Shown in pieces: positions 18,242 through 26,429 of a stretch of DNA of 39,834 nucleotides. Source of the stretch: Lentisphaerota bacterium (lineage in GTDB: Bacteria; Verrucomicrobiota; Lentisphaeria; Victivallales; Victivallaceae); the NCBI GenBank assembly GCA_015061525.1, contig SUWK01000019.1, positions 1-39,834 of the forward strand, read 5' to 3'. Within the stretch, counting starts at the first letter, position 1. Each line of letters starts with the position of its first letter. The translations under genes and the position numbers were made by a program. The notes beneath the pieces are model-generated. The model worked only from the letters and a program-made list of their open reading frames with translations, ran no database searches and was not told where the DNA came from.

Positions 18242-19129
18242 TCACTTCTCCAGTTTGAGCTGCAAAGCGATGCAGGCGTTGCGGAGCAATCCGGCGATGG
18301 TCATCGGACCGACACCGCCGGGGACGGGGGTGATAAAGGAAGCTTTTTCCGCTGCTTCATCGTATTTGACGTCGCCGACCAGACGGTTTTTACCGAGAGT
18401 TTCGTCGAAAATGCGGTTGATGCCGACGTCGATGACCACGGCACCATCTTTGATCATGTCACCTTTGACGAATTCCGGTTTGCCGATAGCGGCGATCAGA
18501 ATGTCGGCATCCAGAGTGTAACGGCGGATGTCGGGCGTTCCGGAGTGGACAATTGTCACCGTGGCATTGGCACCGGCAGCTTTCTGCATGAGCAGTGCCG
18601 CCATGGGTTTGCCGACGATGTTGCTTCTGCCGATGACGACCGCGTGTTTGCCCTTGGGGTCGATACCGGAACGTTTGAGCAGTTCCATAACTCCCCACGG
18701 AGTGCAGGGGTGGAACCCTTTTTTCTCGCCGATGAGCAGTCTGCCGACATTGCGTTCGGCAAAGCAGTCGACATCTTTATCCGGATCGATGGCGAGGATC
18801 ACCGCTGCCTCATCCACCTGCGGCGGCGGAGGGGACTGCACGAGGATGCCGTCGATGGTCTCATCGGCGTTGAGTTCGGCAATAACTTTGAGAACCTCTT
18901 CCGTGGTGCTGCTGGCGGGCATGGCGATCATGCGTGACTCGATGCCGGTTTCACCGCAGGCGCGGACTTTGTTGCGGACGTAGACCGCACTGGCAGGATC
19001 ATCGCCGACCAGCACGACGGCAAGTCCGACTTTTCTTCCGGCTTTACGTGCCAGATCTGCGGCAATTTGAGCAGTTTCCCGGTTGATCGCCTGAGCGATG
19101 GCTTTTCCGTCAATGATCTTTGCAGACAT
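18242..19129 (-). CDS. folD: Methylenetetrahydrofolate dehydrogenase / methenyltetrahydrofolate cyclohydrolase
   Basis: FolD, bifunctional one-carbon metabolism enzyme, 295 residues, the usual length. Visible motifs are SAVYVRNKVRACGETGI (Tyr/Lys active-site pair, about 47-63), ILVQSPPPPQVDE, IDPDKDVDCF, the Rossmann segment VVIGRSNIVGKPMAALL (about 163-179) and PVPGGVGPMTIAGLLRNA near the end. It gives 10-formyl- and methylene-THF for purines, thymidylate and formyl-Met. It is the first gene of a two-gene unit with hisB. The ribosome site AAAGGA precedes ATG 19129. Confidence 0.97.
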   Translation of the reverse strand: MSAKIIDGKAIAQAINRETAQIAADLARKAGRKVGLAVVLVGDDPASAVYVRNKVRACGETGIESRMIAMPASSTTEEVLKVIAELNADETIDGILVQSPPPPQVDEAAVILAIDPDKDVDCFAERNVGRLLIGEKKGFHPCTPWGVMELLKRSGIDPKGKHAVVIGRSNIVGKPMAALLMQKAAGANATVTIVHSGTPDIRRYTLDADILIAAIGKPEFVKGDMIKDGAVVIDVGINRIFDETLGKNRLVGDVKYDEAAEKASFITPVPGGVGPMTIAGLLRNACIALQLKLEK

Positions 19130-19173
19130 GATTTTTCCTTTTATTTTTTGTATTTTATTAAGTTGTATACGTC

Positions 19174-19211
19174 ATCCGGTGAAATATAACACCGGATCGC
19201 CGTTAAAACAA
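19174..19211 (-). promoter_or_regulatory. folD-hisB promoter with a dyad around the -10 box
   Basis: Minus strand: TTGTTT (19211-19206), 17 bp, TATATT (19188-19183). A perfect 8-bp inverted repeat, ATCCGGTG (19174-19181) and CACCGGAT (19190-19197), brackets the -10 box. It could be an operator or an early-transcript hairpin. Confidence 0.6.
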
Positions 19212-19318
19212 GGTGTGTATACGATTTTTTTTGTTCAATTCTCCAAAGAGGTACGGTGACGGGCGGCAGAGATTTGAAGATTTTTTGAAATAACCCCGGT
19301 TTACTTTGAAATTATCTC

Positions 19319-19347
19319 TTGACTAACAGCGCGAAAGGGTGTATATT
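19319..19347 (+). promoter_or_regulatory. carB promoter
   Basis: TTGACT (19319-19324), a 17-bp spacer, TATATT (19342-19347). The leader to ATG 19424 is about 70 nt and ends in an AGAGGT ribosome site. No attenuator or riboswitch was recognised in it. Confidence 0.75.
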
Positions 19348-19423
19348 ACATCCCGGTCTTATGCGGCGACCCTTTGAGTGTGTTTTACGCAATTTATAAA
19401 TATTACGGGAAAAGAGGTTTCTT

Positions 19424-22400
19424 ATGGCACAGAGGACAGATATCAAGAAAGTTCTCATTATCGGTTCCGGTCCGATCATCATCGGACAGGCATGTGAATT
19501 TGACTACTCCGGTACACAGGCTTGCAAAGCTCTGCGTGAACGCGGCTACGAAGTGGTGCTTACCAACTCCAACCCCGCGACGATCATGACCGACCCCGGC
19601 ATGGCGGATCACACTTATATCGAGCCGCTTACCGTTGACAGTCTGGAGCGTATCATCTCCAAAGAAAAACCCGATGCCCTGCTCCCCAACCTCGGTGGAC
19701 AGACCGCGCTCAATCTCGCTATTTCTCTCAATGATGCCGGTATCCTGGAAAAGTATGGCGTTCAGGTCATCGGAGTTGATCTCGAAGCGATCAAACGCGG
19801 CGAGGACCGTATCGAATTCAAGAACACCATGAACCGCCTCGGTATCCCGATGGCGAAATCCGAACCCTCTTACTCTGTCGAAGAAGCCGAGAAGATCGCC
19901 GCTGATCTCGGTTATCCGGTCGTTTTGCGTCCTGCCTACACGATGGGCGGAACCGGCGGCGGTATCGTTTATAATGTAGAAGAGCTGCGCGAGGTCGTTT
20001 CCCGCGGTCTCGCAGCCAGTTTGATCGGTCAGGTGCTGGTTGAAGAGTGCGTGCTCGGCTGGGAAGAGCTGGAGCTGGAAGTTGTCCGCGATGCCAAAGG
20101 TCAGAAGATCACTGTCTGCTTTATTGAAAACGTCGATCCGGTCGGTGTCCATACCGGTGACAGTTTCTGTGTTGCTCCCATGCTGACCATCTCCAAAGAG
20201 GTTCAGGATGAGCTGCAGGAGTACAGCTATCGTATCCTTGATGCCATCGGCGTTACCGGCGGCTGCAACGTTCAGTTCGCCCGCAACCGCAATGACGGCA
20301 GAGTGATCGTTATCGAAATCAACCCGCGTACCAGCCGTTCCAGTGCACTGGCGTCCAAGGCCACCGGTTTCCCGATCGCCAAAATATCCACCGTGCTGGC
20401 TACCGGTGTCACCCTTGATGAACTGCCCTACTACCGCGACGGTTCTTTGGATAAATATACTCCCTGCGGCGATTATGTGGTTGCCAAATTCGCCCGTTGG
20501 GCGTTTGAGAAGTTCCCGCAGGCGAAGGATGCTCTCGGCACCCAGATGAAAGCGGTCGGCGAGGTGATGAGTATCGGTAAAGATTTCAAAGAAGCCTTCC
20601 AGAAAGCGATCCGTTCTCTGGAGATCGGCAGAAGCGGTCCGGGTTGCATCCGCAAGATCGAAGCATTGTCGCTGGATGAACTGCGTCCGCTGGTCTCTTC
20701 GCCCTCCAGCGAAAGATTTTTCCACCTCTATGAAGCATTCAAAAAAGGCTTGAGTGTCGATGAAGCATTCAAGATGACCAGTATCGCCAAATTCTTCCTC
20801 GGTGAGATTCAGGAACTGGCACTCTTTGAGCTGGAGTTGAATAAATACACTTGGATGTCACTGCCTGATGAATTGCTCATCAAGGCGAAAAAGTTTGCCT
20901 TCTCCGATAAATATCTTGCCAAATTTTTCAACGTTTCGGAGAAAAACATCCGTGAACGCCGCATCAAGCTCGGTTGTGTCGCCTCCTATTGCCGCGTGCC
21001 GGTTTCCGGTGCCGAAGGCAGTGAAGATTACTACTACTCCACCTACTCCGGTGTGCCGGATGAGGTTCCGGTCTCCGATAAGAAGAAGATCATGATTCTC
21101 GGCGGCGGCCCCAATCGTATCGGTCAGGGTATTGAGTTTGACTACACCTGTGTTCACGCGGCATTTGCTCTGCGCGATGCCGGTTATGAGTCGGTGCTGG
21201 TCAACTGCAACCCCGAAACGGTTTCCACCGACTACGACACCAGTGACAAGCTCTACTTTGAACCGCTTACCACTGAAGATGTTTTGAGTATCTACTACAA
21301 AGAGAAACCCGAGGGCGTTATCGTACAGTTCGGCGGACAGACTCCGCTCAATATCGCTCAGGAACTCAAAGATGCCGGTGTCCGTATCGTCGGCACCCAA
21401 CCGGAGGGTATCCGTCTTGCTGAAGACCGTGAGTATTTCCGCGAAAGAATGCTCGCCCTCAAGGTGAATCAGCCGGAATCCGGTATTGCCCGTTCTCTGG
21501 ATGAGGCGATCGCACTGGGCCGTAAGATCGGTTATCCGGTGATGGTTCGCCCCTCGTTCGTTCTCGGCGGCCGCGGTATGGCGGTGATCTATGATGAAAA
21601 GACCCTTGAGCGTTACGCGATCGAGGCTATTCAGGTGAGTCCTGAGTATCCGATGCTGATCGACCGTTTCCTCGACCCCGCGATCGAATGTGAAGTTGAT
21701 GCCATCTGTGACGGCCAGGATGTGTATATTCCTGCGGTGATGGAACACGTTGAGCTTGCCGGTATCCATTCCGGGGATTCTGCATGTTCCATTCCGCCGG
21801 TGACACTGGCGAAAAAACATCTGGATACCATTGCGGAAAAGGCCGCTGCCATTGCCCGCGATTTCCGCGTGATTGGTATTCTCAATGTGCAGTTCGCTGT
21901 CTGTGAAGACAAAGTGTGGATCATCGAAGCCAACCCGCGTGCATCACGTACCGTGCCGATCGTTTCCAAAGTGACCGGTGCGCCGATCGCCCGTATCGCC
22001 ACGAATCTGATGCTTGGAGCCAAGTTGAGCGAGTTCAAATCTCTTCTGCGCAATCCGCCGACCAAATATTTCGGTGTGAAAGAAGCGGTGTTCCCCTTCA
22101 ACATGTTCCCGGAAGTCGACCCGATCCTCGGACCGGAAATGCGTGCTACCGGTGAGGTTATGGGACTTGCTCCGACTTTCGGCATGGCGTATTACAAGGC
22201 GCAGCAGGCTGCCGGTTCCCAGCTGCCGTTGAAAGGCAAAGTTCTGGTCACTGTGCGCCGCCGTGACCGTGAAGAGATGCTGCCGATCGTCAAAGGTCTG
22301 GCAGAAATGGGGTTTGAGCTGATTACTACTGAGGGAACCGGTGAGTTCCTTGACGAACACGGCATCAAGCACGGCAATGTCTGCAAACTCAACGAGGGCA

Positions 22401-22630
22401 GACCCAACGTTGCCGATCTGATCCGCAACCGTGAAGTCGATCTGATCATCAATACTCCGATGGATAAGTTGAGCAAGATCGACGACAGCTGCATCCGGAT
22501 GCTGGCGATCCAGTACAAGATCCCCTACATGACTACTATTGCCGCTGCCCGCGCCACCGAAACCGGTATCCGCGAAGCCCGGCAGGGAGATCCGGTACTC
22601 AAATCATTGCAGGAGTATCTGGCAGACTGA
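19424..22630 (+). CDS. carB: Carbamoyl-phosphate synthase large subunit
   Basis: CarB makes carbamoyl phosphate from bicarbonate, ammonia and two ATP for pyrimidine and arginine synthesis. It is full length at 1068 residues, with two homologous halves. Half 1 starts VLIIGSGPIIIGQACEFDYS, and its ATP-grasp domain includes RPAYTMGGTGGGI (about 169-181) and IEINPRTSRSSALASKATG. Half 2 starts MILGGGPNRIGQGIEFDYT (about 557-575) with RPSFVLGGRGM and IEANPRASRTVPIVSK. The carboxy-terminal allosteric MGS-like domain (about 930-1068) contains NTPMDK. The small subunit gene carA is not in the window. A phosphatase gene follows after 21 bp. Confidence 0.98.
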   Translation: MAQRTDIKKVLIIGSGPIIIGQACEFDYSGTQACKALRERGYEVVLTNSNPATIMTDPGMADHTYIEPLTVDSLERIISKEKPDALLPNLGGQTALNLAISLNDAGILEKYGVQVIGVDLEAIKRGEDRIEFKNTMNRLGIPMAKSEPSYSVEEAEKIAADLGYPVVLRPAYTMGGTGGGIVYNVEELREVVSRGLAASLIGQVLVEECVLGWEELELEVVRDAKGQKITVCFIENVDPVGVHTGDSFCVAPMLTISKEVQDELQEYSYRILDAIGVTGGCNVQFARNRNDGRVIVIEINPRTSRSSALASKATGFPIAKISTVLATGVTLDELPYYRDGSLDKYTPCGDYVVAKFARWAFEKFPQAKDALGTQMKAVGEVMSIGKDFKEAFQKAIRSLEIGRSGPGCIRKIEALSLDELRPLVSSPSSERFFHLYEAFKKGLSVDEAFKMTSIAKFFLGEIQELALFELELNKYTWMSLPDELLIKAKKFAFSDKYLAKFFNVSEKNIRERRIKLGCVASYCRVPVSGAEGSEDYYYSTYSGVPDEVPVSDKKKIMILGGGPNRIGQGIEFDYTCVHAAFALRDAGYESVLVNCNPETVSTDYDTSDKLYFEPLTTEDVLSIYYKEKPEGVIVQFGGQTPLNIAQELKDAGVRIVGTQPEGIRLAEDREYFRERMLALKVNQPESGIARSLDEAIALGRKIGYPVMVRPSFVLGGRGMAVIYDEKTLERYAIEAIQVSPEYPMLIDRFLDPAIECEVDAICDGQDVYIPAVMEHVELAGIHSGDSACSIPPVTLAKKHLDTIAEKAAAIARDFRVIGILNVQFAVCEDKVWIIEANPRASRTVPIVSKVTGAPIARIATNLMLGAKLSEFKSLLRNPPTKYFGVKEAVFPFNMFPEVDPILGPEMRATGEVMGLAPTFGMAYYKAQQAAGSQLPLKGKVLVTVRRRDREEMLPIVKGLAEMGFELITTEGTGEFLDEHGIKHGNVCKLNEGRPNVADLIRNREVDLIINTPMDKLSKIDDSCIRMLAIQYKIPYMTTIAAARATETGIREARQGDPVLKSLQEYLAD

Positions 22631-22651
22631 CGGCAATCTGCAGGAATTGGT

Positions 22652-24046
22652 ATGACAACAGCTCTGGTAATAATATCTGTACTGCTGGTAATCACGATAG
22701 TGATTGCGGTGTCTTTTTACCGCAAAGCCTACGAATTGCGTACCGATTTGACCGGTGCGGTGATGAGCCGCACCGAGATTTCCAACTTTCTTTCCCGTTT
22801 TGCCTCGGGGATAAATTGTGAAGACGGGCTGGATGGTGCATTGCACTCTTCAGCCTGTTATGTTTGTGAACAGGTCGAAGCCGGTTCAGTGGCGATTTAC
22901 GGACTGAATGACCGGAAACTTACTGCGCTCGGGGTTTGCGGAGAATATCCGCTTTTTTCCGGTAAAGCCGGAGAATCCCGGCAGAAACTGCTGGAAGATC
23001 TGCGTATTGAAGTTATTACCGCTGGAGAGGGGTTTCTCGGCAAAGTTGCTGAATCCCGCCATGGTGAACTGGTTCCGCTGGCGAGTGTTGATGAGCGTTT
23101 TACGGAGTATCCGTCATGTTCGACACTTGGCAGTGTGATGGCAGTACCAATGCTGAAGGAAGGGATAGTTTACGGGGTGATCTGTGCGGTGGATAACCGG
23201 ATGCTTACCGGAAAACCTTTTTCCAATGCCCAGTTTACCCGGTTGAAATCACTTGCTGCGCAGGTGTTGATGGTTCAGCAGCTTGTCCAGGTTTACGGAG
23301 AGATCAGCCGCCGCGAAAGGATCGATCAGGAGCTTGCGTTTGTGCGGCAGTTCCAGAATTCACTGCTGCCGCCGGCATCGGTGACGCTTGGTGATTTTTC
23401 GGTTTGCGCCCGTACGGCCAGTGCCAAAGAGGTCAACGGTGATTTTTACGATATGGTGAAAATCGACGGGAACCGTCTGCTGGTGATGGTTGGCGATGCC
23501 TGCGGCAAGGGTATGCCGGCATGTATACTTGCTTCGATGACCCGCAGCTTTGCCCGTGCGATGGCGGCGCAGTTTACGACGTTGAGCAAATTTCTGCGGG
23601 ATGTGAATGCCAATTTGAACCGTGATTCTGATGCCGACCGTTTTATTACCATGGGATGCTGTCTGATCGACAAGCGCGGCGGTCTGATCGAATTCGGACG
23701 GGCAGGGCATACGGATATGGTCATGCATGTACACAACCATCTGCGCCGTTTATCTCCACGGGGAACGGCATTGGGGATGCTGCCGGACGAGGATGCGGAA
23801 TTTGACACGATCTGTCTGGCGGTTGATCACGACACCAGTATAATGCTGTTTTCCGATGGTTTGAGTGAAGCATTGAATTACGAGAGAACAGAGTTCGGTA
23901 CGGAAAGACTTGCCAATGCGTTCCATGTGGCATGTGATCACCGGGACACCCCGGAAGAGATCATTGACGATGTGATGGCAGCAGTTCACGAGTTTGAATA
24001 CGAGCAGAATGATGACCAGACTATGTTGCTGATCCGCCGCAGCTGA
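22652..24046 (+). CDS. Membrane-anchored GAF-domain PP2C (SpoIIE/RsbU-type) phosphatase
   Basis: 464 residues: an amino-terminal transmembrane helix (about 3-24, ALVIISVLLVITIVIAVSFY), a GAF-like sensor domain (about 45-215), a short helix, then a SpoIIE-type Ser/Thr phosphatase domain (about 245-464). Phosphatase motifs are NGDFYDMV, GDACGKGMPA, AGHTDMVM, LFSDGLSEA and DDQTMLLI, with the metal-binding Asp residues intact. Such proteins usually dephosphorylate an anti-anti-sigma factor to control a stress or surface response. No STAS or HPK-like partner is encoded nearby. It is 21 bp after carB and probably co-transcribed at least in part, with a strong terminator behind it. Confidence 0.88.
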   Translation: MTTALVIISVLLVITIVIAVSFYRKAYELRTDLTGAVMSRTEISNFLSRFASGINCEDGLDGALHSSACYVCEQVEAGSVAIYGLNDRKLTALGVCGEYPLFSGKAGESRQKLLEDLRIEVITAGEGFLGKVAESRHGELVPLASVDERFTEYPSCSTLGSVMAVPMLKEGIVYGVICAVDNRMLTGKPFSNAQFTRLKSLAAQVLMVQQLVQVYGEISRRERIDQELAFVRQFQNSLLPPASVTLGDFSVCARTASAKEVNGDFYDMVKIDGNRLLVMVGDACGKGMPACILASMTRSFARAMAAQFTTLSKFLRDVNANLNRDSDADRFITMGCCLIDKRGGLIEFGRAGHTDMVMHVHNHLRRLSPRGTALGMLPDEDAEFDTICLAVDHDTSIMLFSDGLSEALNYERTEFGTERLANAFHVACDHRDTPEEIIDDVMAAVHEFEYEQNDDQTMLLIRRS

Positions 24047-24081
24047 CGCAAATTCAGATATCTGTGCTTTGCGGCACAGTG

Positions 24082-24127
24082 AATGAAGGTATTATGAAAA
24101 ATTTTCATAATACCTTCATTTTTTTTG
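24082..24127 (+). terminator. Strong rho-independent terminator after the phosphatase gene
   Basis: A perfect 19-bp stem (24082-24100 with 24102-24120; arms begin AATGAAGGTATTATG and TTTTCATAATACC) runs straight into a run of T. It separates carB-phosphatase from the GntR locus. A smaller CTGTGC/GCACAG hairpin lies just before it at about 24062-24079. Confidence 0.92.
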
Positions 24128-24176
24128 GCTTGGTTACTGCCTGACGATAAAATCCATTAAAAAAAATCGACAGCTA

Positions 24177-24205
24177 TTGCAATTTTATTTTCTTCATGCT
24201 AAATT
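24177..24205 (+). promoter_or_regulatory. Probable promoter of the GntR-type regulator and its locus
   Basis: TTGCAA (24177-24182), 17-bp spacer, TAAATT (24200-24205, continuing into ATAGAT), in AT-rich DNA about 65 bp before ATG 24272. Confidence 0.5.
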
Positions 24206-24271
24206 ATAGATACAGAGACGTAAGTGGATGAATACAAAATAGATACAGATTTTTCTCTGGAGGGGTGTTAT

Positions 24272-25270
24272 ATGTTGAAATATCAGAAAATGCGGCAGAT
24301 TCTTGAAGAGCTGCTTAATAATATGGAACCCGGAATGGCGTTTCCTCCGGTTCGGGAGTTGATGGCGACCTATGGTGTTTGTCAGAGTACTGTTTTACGT
24401 GCCATCGGAGAGCTGGAGGAAGCAGGATTACTGCAGCGTAAAGCGAAATCCGGTATTTTTGTTTCCACTCCTCCGAAAAAACGTTCGGTGACTGCTCTTT
24501 TATTGAGTTATCCCATGAGCCGCAGCAGTAACGACATCATCCGGGGAGTTCAGGAACGTTTGCTGGAGAGCCGGAGAGGTTTGCTGCTTCTGACATGGGC
24601 GGGCATCGGTTTCCAGAAATTGGAAAAAATTCTGGACGACAACCAGATCGGTTCAGCTATCATTCAGCCGAGTTCCGACGACGTGGACGATGTTGAATTT
24701 ATCAATTTTGTCCAGCGTTTGGAAAAACGCGGTATCCGTCTGGTAATTGCGGATGTGGCGGTGCCGGGATGCCGGGCATCTTTTGTCGGCGAGGAAAACA
24801 GTCATCCTTTCCGTGAGATGACCTTAGAGATGCTGTCAAGCGGTGTCAAATCATTGACTGTTGCCGGAAAAATGGGTAATCGTGTATATGCAAAACGGCT
24901 GGCAGGTATACGCAACGCGTTGAAAAAAACAGATATATCTTTGAAACAGGTGGATTTGTCGGAGTATTCCACGGCGGAACAAAAAGCAGCTGCGATTTTG
25001 AAATCAGGCGGCAAGGGGATTCTTCTGACCGATGCCGGCAGTTCCACTGCGATCGCTTATGAGCTGCGTCTGGCGATTCCGGAGCAGGATTTGTCCGGAT
25101 ATTATATCGGCGGAGTTGTGGAACCGGGAGAGAGCTGGCCGATCAGCGGTAAAGGAAGTGCCTGGCTGCAGAAGCAGAGTCTGGAAATCGGACATCAGGC
25201 TGTAGATATGCTGCAGAGCCAGCAGAGTTCTCCGAATATCAAATTATTGCCGTTGATCAAAGGACAATGA
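24272..25270 (+). CDS. GntR-type DNA-binding regulator with LacI-like sugar-sensing domain
   Basis: 332 residues. The first ~70 form a winged helix of the GntR class (YQKMRQILEELLNN..PGMAFPPVRELMATYGVCQSTVLRAIGELEEAGLLQRKAKSGIFV). Residues about 75-332 resemble the periplasmic-binding-protein fold of LacI regulators (VTALLLSYPMSRSSNDIIRGVQ; NSHPFREMTLEMLSSG), as in AraR-type sugar repressors. ATG 24272 is chosen because GGAGGGG lies 6-13 nt ahead of it; a longer GTG start at 24224 has no such site. As first gene of the locus it probably represses the following genes until a sugar binds. Confidence 0.85.
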   Translation: MLKYQKMRQILEELLNNMEPGMAFPPVRELMATYGVCQSTVLRAIGELEEAGLLQRKAKSGIFVSTPPKKRSVTALLLSYPMSRSSNDIIRGVQERLLESRRGLLLLTWAGIGFQKLEKILDDNQIGSAIIQPSSDDVDDVEFINFVQRLEKRGIRLVIADVAVPGCRASFVGEENSHPFREMTLEMLSSGVKSLTVAGKMGNRVYAKRLAGIRNALKKTDISLKQVDLSEYSTAEQKAAAILKSGGKGILLTDAGSSTAIAYELRLAIPEQDLSGYYIGGVVEPGESWPISGKGSAWLQKQSLEIGHQAVDMLQSQQSSPNIKLLPLIKGQ

Positions 25271-25295
25271 CCGGTGGTAATCAATACAAAACACA

Positions 25296-25406
25296 AAGGA
25301 GGGTTTTCAAATAAAAAATTTCACTATTTATCGCGCAGTTGCATCCCGAATGAAAGAAAATCATCACTTTTCACTAACAATCAAAAAAAGGAGGCTTCCC
25401 GGATGA
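25296..25406 (+). other. Possible vestigial leader ORF ahead of the pseudopilin
   Basis: A strong ribosome site, AAGGAGGG (25296-25303), is followed at the right distance by ATA (25311) rather than ATG. The frame is open for 31 codons and contains ATG 25350 ([11 protein letters not shown]...). It ends in a TGA that overlaps the true pseudopilin start (ATGA, 25403). It could be a decayed start of an older pseudopilin (FSLTI resembling FTLIE) or a short leader peptide. It may also be chance. Confidence 0.3.
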
Positions 25407-26380
25407 AACAACACAACTTATTTACTCTGATAGAATTACTCGTTGTCAGCTCACAACTCTGCCGTGATTTTTTCAAACGCTTTATTTGTACGGATCAGTA
25501 CGGATATGTACGGAAACATACGGAGAGTGCCGCTCACAAAAATATGCCGCATCATACTTGCAAAGCAAACACTTCATGCAGCAACGCTGCGCTTCACACG
25601 GCGGAGCATGATTTATCATCACAAAGAAGTCCGCTTTTTTTGAAAGAGAAAGGGGGCGCGGGGGAAAGGGAAAACTTTTTTTCCCGTGAAAAAAAGTTTT
25701 CCTTGTCCCCCGCACACTCATTTACCTTGATCGAATTGCTGGTGGTTATCGCCATCATTGCCATTCTTGCGGCGATATTGCTCCCGGCGTTGAACAGTGC
25801 GCGTGAGCGCGGGCGCAGTGCCAGCTGTATCAACAATATGAAGCAGTTGGGGTTGAAAAGTCAGATGTATACTGATGATAACGAAAACCGCTGGGTTCGT
25901 TGGAACTTTCCCGGGGGGAAATACTGGCACGGTTGGGGTGACTATTTTGCCGGTCCTTATCTGGGGTTCACAGAAAAAGCCAACAGTTGTTATCAACCGG
26001 GCAAAGTCACCGATTGTCCAAGTAATATTCCGGAAATGAATACCGATTATTTCGGCAGCGATCCGGTTTGGTGGGATTATGGTTTGTGTACTTTTGTCAC
26101 AAATAATTCGACTCCGTCATCAGTCAAACAGCATTCCAAGTGGATTTTGATGTTTGAGGGACAGAAATCCACCAATGCCGCGGACGGAGGATTCAATACC
26201 GCCGGCAAGGAATCCGGGGTCAAGTGGGGATTCGGCCGGGTCTGGAACCGGATCGTCCACAACAATACGACCAATTTGTTGTTCCTTGATGGTCACGTGG
26301 AGAATATAAGTTGTGTGACACATGAAGAATATGATGTTTATGAAGGCAGTCATTATTGGCTGGACACCCGGGAAAATTGA
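25403..26380 (+). CDS. Pseudopilin with two tandem prepilin leaders
   Basis: 325 residues from ATG 25403, which has a good AAAAGGAGG ribosome site 8 nt ahead. Residues 7-15 read FTLIELLVV, but the hydrophobic helix that should follow is replaced by 91 residues of Cys/His-rich sequence. A second FTLIELLVV at 107-115 then continues normally into [25 protein letters not shown] and a globular domain ending in [10 protein letters not shown]. The second leader has no in-frame start of its own nearby. At the DNA level the two FTLIELLVV copies differ in 7 of 9 codons, so this is not a fresh tandem duplication. Processing by prepilin peptidase could occur at either leader, or the gene may be impaired. 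It lies between the regulator and the glycosidase-like gene. Confidence 0.75.
   Translation: MKQHNLFTLIELLVVSSQLCRDFFKRFICTDQYGYVRKHTESAAHKNMPHHTCKANTSCSNAALHTAEHDLSSQRSPLFLKEKGGAGERENFFSREKKFSLSPAHSFTLIELLVVIAIIAILAAILLPALNSARERGRSASCINNMKQLGLKSQMYTDDNENRWVRWNFPGGKYWHGWGDYFAGPYLGFTEKANSCYQPGKVTDCPSNIPEMNTDYFGSDPVWWDYGLCTFVTNNSTPSSVKQHSKWILMFEGQKSTNAADGGFNTAGKESGVKWGFGRVWNRIVHNNTTNLLFLDGHVENISCVTHEEYDVYEGSHYWLDTREN
25489..25524 (+). repeat. Four TACGGA motifs at exact 10-bp spacing
   Basis: TACGGA occurs at 25489, 25499, 25509 and 25519, one helical turn apart, within the segment between the two pseudopilin leaders. Confidence 0.6.
25669..25702. repeat. Palindrome with CCGT loop, in front of the second leader
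   Basis: A perfect 15-bp stem (GGAAAACTTTTTTTC with GAAAAAAAGTTTTCC) around CCGT (25684-25687), 18 bp before the second FTLIELLVV. It is the same type as the palindrome at 19-58, but translated in a different frame relative to the loop. Confidence 0.75.
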
Positions 26381-26429
26381 TCATCGCCGGATAAAGAATT
26401 ATAAGTTACGGTAAATGGATGAGTGTTAT

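Noticed and set aside
19403-20725. 440-codon minus-strand frame opposite carB
   Set aside because: A shadow of carB. No ribosome site or recognisable domain, and carB is certain on the plus strand.
25448-25668. The inter-leader Cys/His-rich peptide as a zinc-finger domain
   Set aside because: Cys and His spacing does not match a known zinc-finger pattern, and the segment appears to be non-coding DNA captured in frame.
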